Under the pieces are notes generated by a model. That model searched no databases. It was not told the DNA's origin and worked only from the letters and a program-made list of their open reading frames with translations. A program made the position numbers and the translations under genes. Source: Gemmatimonadaceae bacterium (lineage in GTDB: Bacteria > Gemmatimonadota > Gemmatimonadetes > Gemmatimonadales > Gemmatimonadaceae). From it: a DNA stretch of 64,000 nucleotides. Of this stretch, positions 1-9,439 are shown in pieces (within the stretch, counting starts at the first letter, position 1; each line of letters starts with the position of its first letter). The DNA lies in assembly GCA_011525845.1 (NCBI GenBank), contig WYBP01000006.1:21522-85521 (forward strand), in the 5' to 3' direction.

Positions 1-1
1 G

Positions 2-871
2 ATCATCCTCGCCGGGGGGACCGGCACCCGCCTGCACCCGATCACGCGCGTGGTGAACAAGCAGCTCCTCCCGGTCTACGACAAGCCGCTCGTCTACTAT
101 CCGCTCTCGGTGCTCATGCTCGCGGGCATCCGGGAGATCCTGCTCATCTCCACGCCCGCCGACCTCCACCGGTTCGAGGCGCTGCTCGGCGACGGGTCGC
201 AGTGGGGGATGTCGATCCGGTACGCCGGCCAGCCGGAGCCGAACGGGTTGGCCCAGGCGTTCGTGATCGGCCGCGAGTTCGTCGGCCGGTCGCACGTCTC
301 GCTGATCCTGGGGGACAACATCTTCTACGGCACCGGGCTCGTGGACATCCTGCGGGACGCCGCGGAGACGCGGGAGGGTGCAACGATCTTCGGCTATCAC
401 GTGGTGGACCCCGAGCGCTACGGAGTGGTGGAGCTCGCCGCGGGCGGCCGGATCCTCAGCCTCGAGGAGAAGCCGGCGGCGCCGCGCTCGAACCTCGCGG
501 TGCCAGGCGCCTACTTCTACGACAACGAGGTGCTCGACATCGCGAGGGCACTGCAGCCGTCGGCGCGCGGCGAGTACGAGATCACCGACGTGAACCGCGA
601 GTACCTGCGACGTGAGCGACTGCGGGTCCTCCAGCTCGGACGCGGGACGGCGTGGCTCGACACCGGCACACCCGACTCCCTGCTCGACGCCGCGAGCTTC
701 GTGCAGACGCTGGAGAAGCGGCAGGGCCTCAAGATCGCCTGCCCGGAGGAGGTCGCCTTTCGGCAGGGGTGGATCACGTCCGAGGCGCTCCTCACGCTCG
801 CCGCTGCCTTCCGCGGCTCCGCCTACGGCAGGTACCTCGTGCGCCTCACGGAGTCCGCGCTGACCGATTGA
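2..871 (+). CDS. rmlA: glucose-1-phosphate thymidylyltransferase, 5' partial
   Basis: The frame is open from the first bases of the window, so the start codon lies upstream. The visible protein opens with the nucleotidyltransferase signature LAGGTGTRL, followed by [16 protein letters not shown], then GDNIFYG, which are hallmark blocks of RmlA/RfbA. RmlA makes dTDP-glucose from glucose-1-phosphate and dTTP, the first step of dTDP-L-rhamnose synthesis in the cytoplasm. The visible ~289 residues are almost the whole protein; only a few N-terminal residues are missing. It ends 9 bases before a convergent flippase gene. The other rml genes would be expected just upstream, outside the window. Confidence 0.95.
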   Translation: MILAGGTGTRLHPITRVVNKQLLPVYDKPLVYYPLSVLMLAGIREILLISTPADLHRFEALLGDGSQWGMSIRYAGQPEPNGLAQAFVIGREFVGRSHVSLILGDNIFYGTGLVDILRDAAETREGATIFGYHVVDPERYGVVELAAGGRILSLEEKPAAPRSNLAVPGAYFYDNEVLDIARALQPSARGEYEITDVNREYLRRERLRVLQLGRGTAWLDTGTPDSLLDAASFVQTLEKRQGLKIACPEEVAFRQGWITSEALLTLAAAFRGSAYGRYLVRLTESALTD

Positions 872-879
872 GCCGCGGT

Positions 880-2442
880 TCAGGCGCTCCGCAGCGCCTT
901 GAGCATCGCCCGCGGGTCGCGCGCCGAGCGCAGGAGCATCCGCCACGCCGCCGGCGTGAGGATGCCCGTGGCGCTGAGCACCAGGGCGTAGACCCCCACC
1001 GCGGCGATGCGCACGGCGAGTCCGGTGACCGGGCTCGCGTCGGCGGGCACCACCAGGACGGTGGCGGCCCAGACCGCCGCGGCCACGAGGAGCGGAGCAA
1101 AGAGCTCGCGCACCGTGATGCCGATCCGGTACACCCGCTCCGACATCGCGAGCATCATCAGGAACTCGATGCCGAAGGAGATGGCCGTCGACGCGGCCGC
1201 GCCCATCGCGCCCCAGCGCGGGATGAAGAGGAGGTTCATCACGAGCGCGAGGACGGCGGCGAAGCTCGTGATCGACCCGATGTACCCCGGGCGCTTGGCG
1301 ATCATCGCCCCCGTCTGCGAGATCGGGCGGTAGCAGAAGAACACGATGCCGAGCGTCAGGAGGGGGACGGCGCGGTCGGCCGCGTGGAAGTCCTGGCCGA
1401 GCACGATGTGGATGACGTCGGTGGCGAAGAGCGCGATGCCGAGCGCGGTGGTGACGAGCACCAGATTGTACTGCTTGAGGATCGACCGGAGGATCTCGGG
1501 GGCGCGCGGCCCCTCGCGCACGTCGATCTCGAGCGCCTTCGGGTTCCAGATGGTGTGGAACGGACCCGTGACGAACATCGCCAGCAGCATCGCGAACTTG
1601 TAGCTGAGCGAGTAGAGCCCGACCACCGCCAGCGTCTGGAAGTGGCGCAGGAAGTACCGGTCGGAGAAGTGGAGCGCGAAGCTCCCGATCTGGCTGAAGA
1701 TCAGCGGCGACCCGAAGCCGACGAGCTCGCGCGCGATGCGCGGGACGAAGCGGATCCCGGTGCGGCGCATGACCCAGACGGCCATGAAGCCACCCACCAC
1801 CACCGACGAGATGATGGTGCTCAGGAAGATCCCCGCCACACCCATCCGCAGGACCACGACGAAGAGGATGTTGAGCGAGAGCGCGAGCACGAGTCGGGCG
1901 AAGCTCGCCGTGACGCTCGTGCGGGAGTCCTGCTTGGCCTGGAAGTACACCCCGGGCACGTCACCGATGGCCCCAACGGCGAAGGCGACCACGGCCAGCT
2001 GCACGAAGTGGGCGAGGTCCCCCGGGCCGAGCAGGACCTCGGCGATGCGCGTCGAGAAGGTGAGGCCGACGATGGCGATCACGCCGTACATCGTCCACAT
2101 GATGATCGCGGCCGTGCTCACGACGGCGCCGCGATCCTCGTCGGAGGTGTACTGGTAGTAGAAACGGATCACCGCCTGCTGGATCCCGAGTCCCGCGAGC
2201 ATCCCGAGGACGTCGGTGCTCAGGGCGAGGATCTCGAGGATGCCGTAGTCCGCCGCGGTGAGCAGCCGCGTGTAGACCGGCAGCATGATGAAGCCGGCGA
2301 TCCGCCCCAGCACGTTGCCGAGGAAGTACACGAGCCCGTGCTTCACGGTGCTCGCGAGGTACCCCTTGGAGCTTCCGCCGCCGGGGGCGTCCACGGGCGC
2401 ATTCGCGGGCGTGCTCGCCGGGGGCGGGGTGGGTCCGGTCAT
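880..2442 (-). CDS. polysaccharide flippase (Wzx/MOP superfamily)
   Basis: A 520-aa integral membrane protein with about 12-14 hydrophobic helices. Near the N-terminus it has the flippase-like segment HGLVYFLGNVLGRIAGFIML, then PVYTRLLTAADYG, typical of O-antigen/polysaccharide exporters. It would flip lipid-linked oligosaccharide units across the inner membrane. The frame extends upstream to 2652, but the ATG at 2442 is preferred: the upstream part is low-complexity Arg/Pro-rich, overlaps the divergent asnB start, and lies upstream of a good -10 box (TATACT, 2534-2529). No clear Shine-Dalgarno precedes it. It sits between rmlA and asnB in a surface-polysaccharide locus. Confidence 0.88.
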   Translation of the reverse strand: MTGPTPPPASTPANAPVDAPGGGSSKGYLASTVKHGLVYFLGNVLGRIAGFIMLPVYTRLLTAADYGILEILALSTDVLGMLAGLGIQQAVIRFYYQYTSDEDRGAVVSTAAIIMWTMYGVIAIVGLTFSTRIAEVLLGPGDLAHFVQLAVVAFAVGAIGDVPGVYFQAKQDSRTSVTASFARLVLALSLNILFVVVLRMGVAGIFLSTIISSVVVGGFMAVWVMRRTGIRFVPRIARELVGFGSPLIFSQIGSFALHFSDRYFLRHFQTLAVVGLYSLSYKFAMLLAMFVTGPFHTIWNPKALEIDVREGPRAPEILRSILKQYNLVLVTTALGIALFATDVIHIVLGQDFHAADRAVPLLTLGIVFFCYRPISQTGAMIAKRPGYIGSITSFAAVLALVMNLLFIPRWGAMGAAASTAISFGIEFLMMLAMSERVYRIGITVRELFAPLLVAAAVWAATVLVVPADASPVTGLAVRIAAVGVYALVLSATGILTPAAWRMLLRSARDPRAMLKALRSA

Positions 2443-2528
2443 GCGGTCGGTCGCGGCATGCGGTACGGTGGGCCTGGGTGTGGAGCGGTCGCCCGGCGCT
2501 GGCGGCGTGCCGGAGGCGGGCGAACCGA

Positions 2529-2534
2529 AGTATA
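2529..2534 (-). promoter_or_regulatory. candidate -10 box for the flippase gene
   Basis: TATACT on the minus strand, about 87 bases upstream of the chosen flippase start. It is an AT-rich island in GC-rich DNA and is the best sigma-70-like -10 match in the 190-bp divergent gap. No convincing -35 was seen. Confidence 0.45.
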
Positions 2535-2621
2535 GAAGCACGAAGCGTGCCCGTGCGGAGGGACGCCGCGGCGTCGCACATTCGCGGACGGCGCGCCGCT
2601 GGTCCGGGTGCACCCACCGAG

Positions 2622-2627
2622 TATCTT
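2622..2627 (+). promoter_or_regulatory. -10-like box 6 nt before asnB start (leaderless?)
   Basis: TATCTT followed by exactly six bases (TGGACG) and then the asnB ATG. The same geometry recurs before ispH, yjjX and the CGNR gene. Transcription starting 6-7 bases after the hexamer would begin at or next to the A of ATG, giving a leaderless mRNA. No Shine-Dalgarno is present. Confidence 0.5.
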
Positions 2628-2633
2628 TGGACG

Positions 2634-4583
2634 ATGTGCGGATTCGCGTCACTCGTCGCGTTCGGTCCCGCGGTACCCCCCGGCGAGCAGGAACTGCAGG
2701 CCATGATCCGGGCGCTGGAGCACCGCGGCCCCGACGGCCTGAGCGTCCGCGTCGACGGCCGCGTGGGGCTCGCCCACGCGCGGCTCTCGATCATCGACCT
2801 CGAGGGGGGCTGGCAGCCGATCCACAACGAGGACCAGACCGTCTGGATCGTGTTCAACGGCGAGATCTTCAACTACGTGGAGCTGCGGCGCGACCTCGAG
2901 CGCCAGGGTCACCGCTTCTACACGCAGTCGGACACCGAGGTCATCGTCCACCTGTACGAGGAGCACGGCGACGACTTCGTCCGCCACCTCAACGGCCAGT
3001 TCGCCTTCGCGCTGCACGACACGCGCCGGCGCCGGCTCGTCGTGGCGCGCGACCGCGTGGGGATCCGCCCGGTGTTCTACACCACCGTGAACGGGCGCAT
3101 CGCGATCGCCTCCGAGGTCAAGGCGCTCTTCACGCTCCCCGAGGTCCCGCGCGCGATCGACCCGGGCGCCCTCGGCGAGATCTTCACCTTCTGGAGCGCG
3201 CTCCCTCCGCGCACGGCGTTCGCCGGCGTCCGCCAGCTGCCGCCCGGGCACCTGCTCACGCTGGACCTCGACGCGGCCGCCCCCGGGCCGCAGGTGACGC
3301 CGTACTGGGACTGGCAGTTCCCGGAGGAGGTGGACGTCGGCCGCAGCGAGGCGAGCTACGCCGAGGAGCTGCACGCACTGCTGATCGACGCGGTTCGGCT
3401 GCAGCTGCGGGCCGACGTGCCGGTGGGCGCGTACCTCAGCGGCGGGCTCGACTCGTCGATCATCACCGCGATCATCAAGCGCTACACCGAGACGCCGCTG
3501 CGCACCTTCTCGCTGACGTTCGAGGACGCGGAGTTCGACGAGAGCGAGCACCAGCAGGCGATGGTCGACCACCTCGGCACGCAGCACACCTCCATCCGCG
3601 CGCGTCGCGCGGACATCGCGGCGGCGTTCCCGCGGACCATCTGGCACGCGGAGACGCCGATCGTGCGGACCGCGCCGACGCCGCTGATGCTCCTCTCCGG
3701 CCATGTGCGCGCCAGCGGCTACACCGTGGTGCTCACGGGCGAGGGGGCGGACGAGGTCTTCGGCGGCTACGACCTGTTCAAGGAAGCGAAGATCCGGCGC
3801 TTCATGGCGCGCGTGCCGGACTCGAAGTTCCGCGCCGACATCCTCGGCCGGCTCTACCCCTACCTCCGGAACTCCCCGACCTCCGGGCGCGCGTTCACGC
3901 AGGCGTTCTTCAGCCAGGGGCTCGACGAGGTCGATGCGCCCTGGTTCGCGCATCTGCCGCGGATGACCACCACGAGCCGCATCTGGCAGTTCTTCCGGCC
4001 GGAGATCCGCGAGGGGCTGTCGGCATGGAATTCGCGTGACGCCCTTCGCGCCGTGCTTCCGCCCGACATCGACCGCTGGATCCCGATGGGGCGCGACCAG
4101 TACGTCGAGGCCCACACGCTGATGAGCGGGTACCTGCTCTCCTCCCAGGGGGATCGCGTGGCGATGGCGAACTCCATCGAGGGTCGGTTCCCCTTCCTGG
4201 ACCACCGCGTCATCGAATTCGCCAACCGCCTGCCACCGACCGTGAAGATGAAGGGCCTCACCGAGAAGTACATCCTGAAGCGCGCCTTCGCGGACGAACT
4301 GCCGCCGAGCATCCGGACGCGGACCAAGCAGCCCTACCGCGCCCCCGACTCGGCGAGCTTCTTCGACCAGGGCACGCCCGTGGACTTCGTGGAGGAGCTG
4401 CTCTCCCCGGCGCGGGTGGAGGCGGCGGGGCTGTTCGACGCCGCCGCGGTGGGAAAGCTCTTCGCCAAGAGCCGCGCCGGCCGCACCATCGGCTTCGGCG
4501 ACAACATGGCCTTCGTCGGGATCCTCTCGACGATGCTGCTCCACGACCGATTCGTGCGCCCCGCGACCTTCTCGGCGCCGTGA
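2634..4583 (+). CDS. asnB: asparagine synthase (glutamine-hydrolysing) family amidotransferase
   Basis: A 649-aa protein with both AsnB domains. The N-terminal Ntn glutaminase domain starts MCGFASLV, where Cys2 becomes the nucleophile; this fixes the start at 2634 although the frame is open upstream. The synthetase domain carries the PP-loop SGGLDSS near residue 270. Glutamine supplies ammonia for ATP-dependent amidation of a carboxylate. The 3' end overlaps the acyl-ligase gene by 4 bp (GTGA). Amidotransferases of this kind often sit in exopolysaccharide/XrtA-type loci beside acyl-ligase and ACP genes. The substrate may therefore be a glycan or an ACP-bound acid rather than free aspartate; that part is inference. 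Confidence 0.93.
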   Translation: MCGFASLVAFGPAVPPGEQELQAMIRALEHRGPDGLSVRVDGRVGLAHARLSIIDLEGGWQPIHNEDQTVWIVFNGEIFNYVELRRDLERQGHRFYTQSDTEVIVHLYEEHGDDFVRHLNGQFAFALHDTRRRRLVVARDRVGIRPVFYTTVNGRIAIASEVKALFTLPEVPRAIDPGALGEIFTFWSALPPRTAFAGVRQLPPGHLLTLDLDAAAPGPQVTPYWDWQFPEEVDVGRSEASYAEELHALLIDAVRLQLRADVPVGAYLSGGLDSSIITAIIKRYTETPLRTFSLTFEDAEFDESEHQQAMVDHLGTQHTSIRARRADIAAAFPRTIWHAETPIVRTAPTPLMLLSGHVRASGYTVVLTGEGADEVFGGYDLFKEAKIRRFMARVPDSKFRADILGRLYPYLRNSPTSGRAFTQAFFSQGLDEVDAPWFAHLPRMTTTSRIWQFFRPEIREGLSAWNSRDALRAVLPPDIDRWIPMGRDQYVEAHTLMSGYLLSSQGDRVAMANSIEGRFPFLDHRVIEFANRLPPTVKMKGLTEKYILKRAFADELPPSIRTRTKQPYRAPDSASFFDQGTPVDFVEELLSPARVEAAGLFDAAAVGKLFAKSRAGRTIGFGDNMAFVGILSTMLLHDRFVRPATFSAP

Positions 4584-6133
4584 GCCATCCCCTGAACCTG
4601 AGCTCCGTGCTGCTGCACCACGACTTCGACCGCTGGGCCCGCGAGCACCCGGCGCGCACCGCGCTGGTGTGCGGGGAGGAGCGCGTCCCGTACGCCGACC
4701 TCGCGCGCCGCGCCCGCGTGCTGGCCGCCGCGCTGCAGGCGCGCGGCGTCCGGCGGGGCGACCGCGTCGCGATCTTCCTCGAGAATGGCGTGGAGTTCGT
4801 GGCCGGCGTGATCGCCGTCCTCCGCGTCGGGGCGGTGTTCATGCCGATCAACCCGACCACCAAGGACGACAAGCTCGCCTACATGCTGAACGACGCGCGA
4901 GCCTCCGCGCTCCTGACCGAGGCCCCGCTCGCCTCCGTCTGGGTGCCCGCCGTCGGCACGAGCCCCAGCGTGCACACCGTCGTGGTGCTCGGCGAGGGAG
5001 CGGCGGCGCCCGCGGGCGCCGCGACCATGATCCCCTGGCCCGCCGAGGGGGACGCCGAACCCGAGGTGCCGCCGACGATCGACCAGGACCTCGCCGCGAT
5101 CATCTACACGTCGGGTTCCACCGGATTCCCCAAGGGCGTGATGCTCACGCACCTCAACATGGTGAGCGCGTGCCGGTCGGTGAGCACCTACCTCGGGCTG
5201 CGGGACGACGACGTGATCTTCTGCGCCCTCCCGCTCTCGTTCGACTACGGGCTCTACCAGGTGCTGATGGCGTTCCGCGTGGGCGCGCGCGTCGTGCTCG
5301 AGCGGAACTTCACCTTCCCGGTGAAGGGGCTCGAGGTGATGGCCGCGGAGCGCGTCACCGTCTTCCCCGGCGTGCCGACGATGTTCTCCATGCTGATGGT
5401 GCTGAGGAACCTCGACCGCTTCGACCTCGGGGCGCTGCGGATGATGACCAACACCGCGGCCGCGCTCTCGGAGCAGCACATCCGGCAGCTGCGCGCGATC
5501 TTCCCGCAGGCCACGCTCTTCTCGATGTACGGGCTCACCGAGTGCAAGCGGGTCTCGTACCTCCCCCCGGACCAGCTCGACAAGCGCCCGACGAGCGTCG
5601 GGCGCGGGATGCCGAACGAGGAGGTCTGGCTCGTCGACGACGACGGCAATCGCCTGCCGAACGGGTCCACCGGTGAGCTCGTGATCCGCGGGAGCAACGT
5701 GATGCGCGGATACTGGGAGAAGCCGGAGGAGACCGCCAAGCGCCTGCGCCCCGGCCCGATCGCGGGGGAGATGCTCCTCTACTCGGGCGACCTCTTCCGC
5801 ACGGACGAGGAGGGATGGCTCTACTTCGTCTCCCGGCGTGACGACATCATCAAGAGCCGGGGCGAGAAGGTGAGCCCGCGCGAGGTGGAGAACGCCATCC
5901 ACGGCCTCGCGGGCGTGTACGAGGTCGCGGTGATCGGCGTGCCGGACGAGGTGCTCGGCCAGGCGATCAAGGCCTTCGTCACGCTGACGCCCGGCACGCA
6001 GCTTACCGAGCGCGAGGTGATTCGTCATTGTCTCGCGCACCTCGAGAGCTTCATGGCCCCGAAGTACGTCGAGTTCGTCGACGCATTGCCCAAGACGGGG
6101 ACGGGGAAGATCAAGAAGACCGGCCTCGCCTAG
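4580..6133 (+). CDS. acyl-CoA/acyl-ACP ligase, AMP-forming
   Basis: A 517-aa ANL-superfamily adenylating enzyme. The AMP-binding P-loop reads YTSGSTGFPKGVMLTH near residue 175. Further on are FSMYGLTECKR, YSGDLFRTDEEGWLYFVSR and the C-terminal lysine region KTGTGKIKKT. It activates a carboxylic acid as acyl-adenylate and transfers it to CoA or to the phosphopantetheine arm of the ACP encoded directly downstream. It starts with GTG overlapping the asnB stop (GTGA), so the two are translationally coupled. The family resembles exosortase-system-associated acyl-CoA ligases; the actual acid is unknown. Confidence 0.9.
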   Translation: MSHPLNLSSVLLHHDFDRWAREHPARTALVCGEERVPYADLARRARVLAAALQARGVRRGDRVAIFLENGVEFVAGVIAVLRVGAVFMPINPTTKDDKLAYMLNDARASALLTEAPLASVWVPAVGTSPSVHTVVVLGEGAAAPAGAATMIPWPAEGDAEPEVPPTIDQDLAAIIYTSGSTGFPKGVMLTHLNMVSACRSVSTYLGLRDDDVIFCALPLSFDYGLYQVLMAFRVGARVVLERNFTFPVKGLEVMAAERVTVFPGVPTMFSMLMVLRNLDRFDLGALRMMTNTAAALSEQHIRQLRAIFPQATLFSMYGLTECKRVSYLPPDQLDKRPTSVGRGMPNEEVWLVDDDGNRLPNGSTGELVIRGSNVMRGYWEKPEETAKRLRPGPIAGEMLLYSGDLFRTDEEGWLYFVSRRDDIIKSRGEKVSPREVENAIHGLAGVYEVAVIGVPDEVLGQAIKAFVTLTPGTQLTEREVIRHCLAHLESFMAPKYVEFVDALPKTGTGKIKKTGLA

Positions 6134-6167
6134 GACGACCGCACACTCTCTCACAGGGATCCGACGC

Positions 6168-6419
6168 ATGCAGGACTACAAGGCGCCGCTGCGCCAGTTC
6201 ATCGAAGAGAACTTCATGATGGGGTCGGGCGGGAAGACCTTCACCGATTCCGACTCCTTCATGGCCAAGCACATCATCGACTCCACGGGGTTCCTGGAAC
6301 TCGTGCTCTTCCTCGAGGAGACCTGGGGGGTGACCGTCGAGGACGACGAGATGGTCCCCGAGAACCTCGACAGCCTCGACCACCTGCAGGGCTACCTGAC
6401 GCGCAAGCGCGCGGCGTGA
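6168..6419 (+). CDS. acyl carrier protein
   Basis: An 83-residue acidic helical protein. The phosphopantetheine attachment motif is DST at residues 38-40 within HIIDSTGFLELV, so Ser39 is the modified residue. It lies 34 bases after the acyl-ligase gene and overlaps the next gene by 4 bp (GTGA). The likely partner is the neighbouring ligase, giving an acyl-ACP donor for modification of a sugar or lipid. A weak Shine-Dalgarno (AGGGA) precedes the ATG. It differs from housekeeping AcpP, which normally carries a DSL motif. Confidence 0.9.
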   Translation: MQDYKAPLRQFIEENFMMGSGGKTFTDSDSFMAKHIIDSTGFLELVLFLEETWGVTVEDDEMVPENLDSLDHLQGYLTRKRAA

Positions 6420-7411
6420 CGATGGCGACGCGCCCACTCGGCCCGCACGTGCTCGAGCTCGACCTCGCCGCCGAGGTGGAGCGGATCTGCGCCTGGATGG
6501 TGGATGCGGTGGCCAACACCCTGCATCGGCGCGGCGTGATCATCGCGATGTCCGGGGGCGTGGACTCGTCCGTCTGCGCCGCGCTCGCGGTCCGCGCGCT
6601 CGGCACGAAGAAGGTGTTCGGCATCCTGCTCCCCGAGCGCGACTCCAGCCACAAGAGCGCCGACCGCGGCGCGCTCGTGGCCCGGCACCTCGGCGTCACG
6701 TACGAGCTGCAGGACATCGCCCCGACGCTCGAGGCCCTCGGGTGCTACCGCCAGCGCGACGAGGCGATCCGCCGCGTCTTCCCCGCGTACGGCGACGACT
6801 GGAAGTGCAAGATCGCCATCGCCGGCGGCGCCAAGGGAGGCATCAACTTCTTCCGCCTCATCGTCCAGTCGCCGGACGGCACGATGGAGGAGGCCCGGCT
6901 CCCGATCCGCGAGTACCTGCAGATCGTGGCCGCCACCAACCACAAGCAGCGCATCCGCAAGACGGTCGAGTACTACCACGCCGACCGCCTGAACTACGCC
7001 GTGATCGGCACCCCGAACCGGCTGGAGTACGACCAGGGCTTCTTCGTGAAGAACGGGGACGGCGCGGCGGACATCAAGCCGATCGCCCACCTCTACAAGA
7101 CGCAGGTCTACGCGCTCGCCCGGCACCTCGGCCTCCCGGACGAGGTGTGCAACGCCGTGCCGACGACCGACACCTACAGCCTCGCGCAGGGACAGGACGA
7201 GTTCTACTTCTCGCTCCCGTACGACCGGATGGACCTCGCGCTCTGGGCGCACAACCACGGCCTCTCGGCCGCCGAGGTCGCCGCAGGCCTGGGCATCCCC
7301 GAGGAACAGGCCCGCTTCGTCCTCGGCGACATCGACGCCAAGCGCCGGACCACGCACTACCTGCACGCGCGACCCCTCCTGGTGGAGCCGGTCACCGAGA
7401 TCGCCGGGTGA
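6416..7411 (+). CDS. NAD synthase-like ATP pyrophosphatase
   Basis: A 331-aa N-type ATP pyrophosphatase with PP-loop SGGVDSS at residues 46-52. It also has NRLEYDQGFFVKNGDGAADIKPIAHLYKT-like blocks matching the NadE fold (NRLE, GD, KPIAHLYKTQV). Housekeeping NadE amidates deamido-NAD with ammonia. Here it is embedded in the asnB-ligase-ACP operon, with 4-bp overlaps on both sides, so it may instead catalyse an adenylation/amidation step on the cluster's own substrate. Start could be GTG 6416 or ATG 6422. Family assignment is firm; substrate is inferred only. Confidence 0.82.
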   Translation: MTMATRPLGPHVLELDLAAEVERICAWMVDAVANTLHRRGVIIAMSGGVDSSVCAALAVRALGTKKVFGILLPERDSSHKSADRGALVARHLGVTYELQDIAPTLEALGCYRQRDEAIRRVFPAYGDDWKCKIAIAGGAKGGINFFRLIVQSPDGTMEEARLPIREYLQIVAATNHKQRIRKTVEYYHADRLNYAVIGTPNRLEYDQGFFVKNGDGAADIKPIAHLYKTQVYALARHLGLPDEVCNAVPTTDTYSLAQGQDEFYFSLPYDRMDLALWAHNHGLSAAEVAAGLGIPEEQARFVLGDIDAKRRTTHYLHARPLLVEPVTEIAG

Positions 7412-8373
7412 GCGCGGCCCCGCCGCGCCTGCTCTCGAGCGAGGAGGAGCAGCGGCTCGGCGCCGAGGGCGTCCGCGTCGCCCGCGAGGCGCTGGAGCGC
7501 CTCGAGGCCGGGCTGCGCACGCTGCCGGACAAGCCCGAGGAGACCACCATCTCGGCGCTGCGCGCCCTCTGGTCGCTCGCCGGCGGTCACGCGGTCTCGG
7601 CCACCCTCGCACCCGGGACGCCGCTGCACCCGCTCGGCACCGCGGAGACCGAGCGGTTCCGGCAGCTCATCGAGCGCCGGCTGGCCGGCGATCCGCTCGC
7701 GCACCTCACGGAACGCCAGCACTTCATGGGACTGGAGATGCTCGCCGGCCCGGGCGCGCTGATCCCGCGCCGGGAGACGGAGATCGTCGGCCATGCGGCG
7801 GTGCGTCTCGCCCGGCGCCTGGCGGAGGCGCAGGGGCAGGTGCTCGTGGTGGACGTGTGCACGGGATCCGGCAATGTCGCGGCGGCCGTCGCGGTGTCCG
7901 AGCCGCGGGCGCAGGTGCTCGCCTCCGACCTCGCGGAGGACGCGGTCGCGCTCGCGGAGCGCAACATGGCGCACCTCGGGGTCGCGTCGCGCGTGACGCT
8001 CCGCACCGGCGACCTCCTCGCCCCGTTCGAGACGCCCGAGTACCTCGGCCACGTGGACCTGCTCACCTGCAACCCGCCCTACATCTCCACGGGCCGCACC
8101 GCCGAGATGCCGACCGAGATCGCCCAGCATGAACCGAAGCTCGCATTCGACGGCGGGCCGCTCGGCATCCGGATCCTGCAACGGTTGATCCGCGAGGCGC
8201 CGCGGCTGCTGCGACCGGGCGGATGGCTCGCGTTCGAGGTCGGGCTCGGCCAGGGGCCGTCCGTCGGCCAGCGACTCCAGCGCTCCGGCGACTATGCGGA
8301 GGTGGAGTCGCTCACGGACGAGGCGGGGAACGTGCGGGTGCTGGTGGCGCGGACGGCGGACCGCCCGCGCTGA
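7408..8373 (+). CDS. PrmC/HemK-family N5-glutamine methyltransferase-like
   Basis: A 321-aa class I SAM-dependent methyltransferase. It has the PrmC pre-domain signature DPLAHLTERQHFMGLEM, then LIPRRETE (about 119-126), a SAM loop VDVCTGSGNVA (about 148-158) and the amide-binding NPPY at 222-225. PrmC methylates the GGQ glutamine of release factors. The location, coupled by GTGA overlap to a polysaccharide operon, suggests a paralogue acting on another amide such as an amidated product of AsnB/NadE; this is inference. The 3' end lies one base from the convergent GNAT gene. Confidence 0.82.
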   Translation: MSAAPPRLLSSEEEQRLGAEGVRVAREALERLEAGLRTLPDKPEETTISALRALWSLAGGHAVSATLAPGTPLHPLGTAETERFRQLIERRLAGDPLAHLTERQHFMGLEMLAGPGALIPRRETEIVGHAAVRLARRLAEAQGQVLVVDVCTGSGNVAAAVAVSEPRAQVLASDLAEDAVALAERNMAHLGVASRVTLRTGDLLAPFETPEYLGHVDLLTCNPPYISTGRTAEMPTEIAQHEPKLAFDGGPLGIRILQRLIREAPRLLRPGGWLAFEVGLGQGPSVGQRLQRSGDYAEVESLTDEAGNVRVLVARTADRPR

Positions 8374-8374
8374 G

Positions 8375-9439
8375 TCAGCCGCCCTCGAGCCAGGTCGAGC
8401 GCTCGGCGGTCTGCTGGGGGAAGAAGGCGTGGTCGGAGATCGCGCCGTCGATGAGCACCGGGCCCTCGGGGACCGGCCCGTCCCCCCACCACGCGAACGC
8501 CGGCCGGCGGTCGTCCGGACGGAAGCGCGACGCGCGCAGGGCGGCGATGGTGTCCGGGCAGGTGGTCGCCGCCGTGAGCACATCCGCGCCGAACCCCGCG
8601 AGCGTCGCGCTCACCCGGGCGACGAGCTCCCGGTAGTGTGCGCGTGCATGGTCCGCGAGGAACACCTCGAGGAGCTCACCGAAGAGGAGTGACCCGTGCG
8701 GGAAGACGCGGGCCGACACCCAGCCGACGAGCGCGCCCTCCAGGCGCGCGTGGAAGGTGAGGTAGGCGCCGAGGGAGGCGGGGGCGCGCAGGAGCCAGCG
8801 GGCGGTGGGCGCATCGGGGACCCGCATCAGGGCGAACCGGCGCTGCGCCGCGACGAGCGCGGCGACCCCCGGCCCCGCTGCCCCGGCGGGCTCCACGGAG
8901 AGTGCCGGCCGCCTCACGCGGCGCGGCGTGAAGAACGCACGGCCGGCCACGTCGAAGACCCCGGAGACGAGCGCGGATCGCCCGCGCCCGGCGAGGTAGC
9001 GCCCGCTCAGCGGGAGCGCGAAACGCTCGACCATCCCCAGTTGCGTCCACTTCAGCCGGACCAGGAGGCCGGCCGCCATGTCAGTGCCCGCCACCGCGAT
9101 CAGGGGGAGGTCGCCGCGCATGTAGTGCTTCACGAGCCGGAGTCCCGGCGCCTGCGCGCGCCAGTCCTCGCTGGCGTGCCACTCGAACGGCTCGAGCATC
9201 ACGCGCTCTCCCGCCGGGGTGCGGTACGAGCGCCGGAGCGCGAACATCGTCGCGATGCACTCCCTGCCGGCCATCGCGACGGTGGCCTGCATCGTCGGAC
9301 AGTCCTGGTAGCGCCAGCGCTCGTACTCTGCCGTCTGCGGGCGGTCCTGGTGCCGGTTGGTGAACGCGATCACGGCCGCCCGATTCCCATCGTCGAGCGC
9401 CTCGACCGCGATCCGCGTCGGACGGTCCGGCGCGGTCAT
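8375..9439 (-). CDS. GNAT-fold acyltransferase (FemAB/GNAT-like)
   Basis: A 354-aa protein that looks like a double GNAT-fold acyltransferase: an N-terminal segment with RYQDCP and an acetyltransferase core around residues 45-95, then a C-terminal half with GWVSARVFPHGSLLFGE. No exact catalytic residues can be named by eye. It starts at ATG 9439, overlapping the stop of the preceding methyltransferase gene by 4 bp (ATGA). It is the last gene of the receptor-deacetylase-methyltransferase operon. Such proteins in exopolysaccharide loci N-acylate amino sugars or peptide-linked amines; the role here is an inference. Confidence 0.6.
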   Translation of the reverse strand: MTAPDRPTRIAVEALDDGNRAAVIAFTNRHQDRPQTAEYERWRYQDCPTMQATVAMAGRECIATMFALRRSYRTPAGERVMLEPFEWHASEDWRAQAPGLRLVKHYMRGDLPLIAVAGTDMAAGLLVRLKWTQLGMVERFALPLSGRYLAGRGRSALVSGVFDVAGRAFFTPRRVRRPALSVEPAGAAGPGVAALVAAQRRFALMRVPDAPTARWLLRAPASLGAYLTFHARLEGALVGWVSARVFPHGSLLFGELLEVFLADHARAHYRELVARVSATLAGFGADVLTAATTCPDTIAALRASRFRPDDRRPAFAWWGDGPVPEGPVLIDGAISDHAFFPQQTAERSTWLEGG

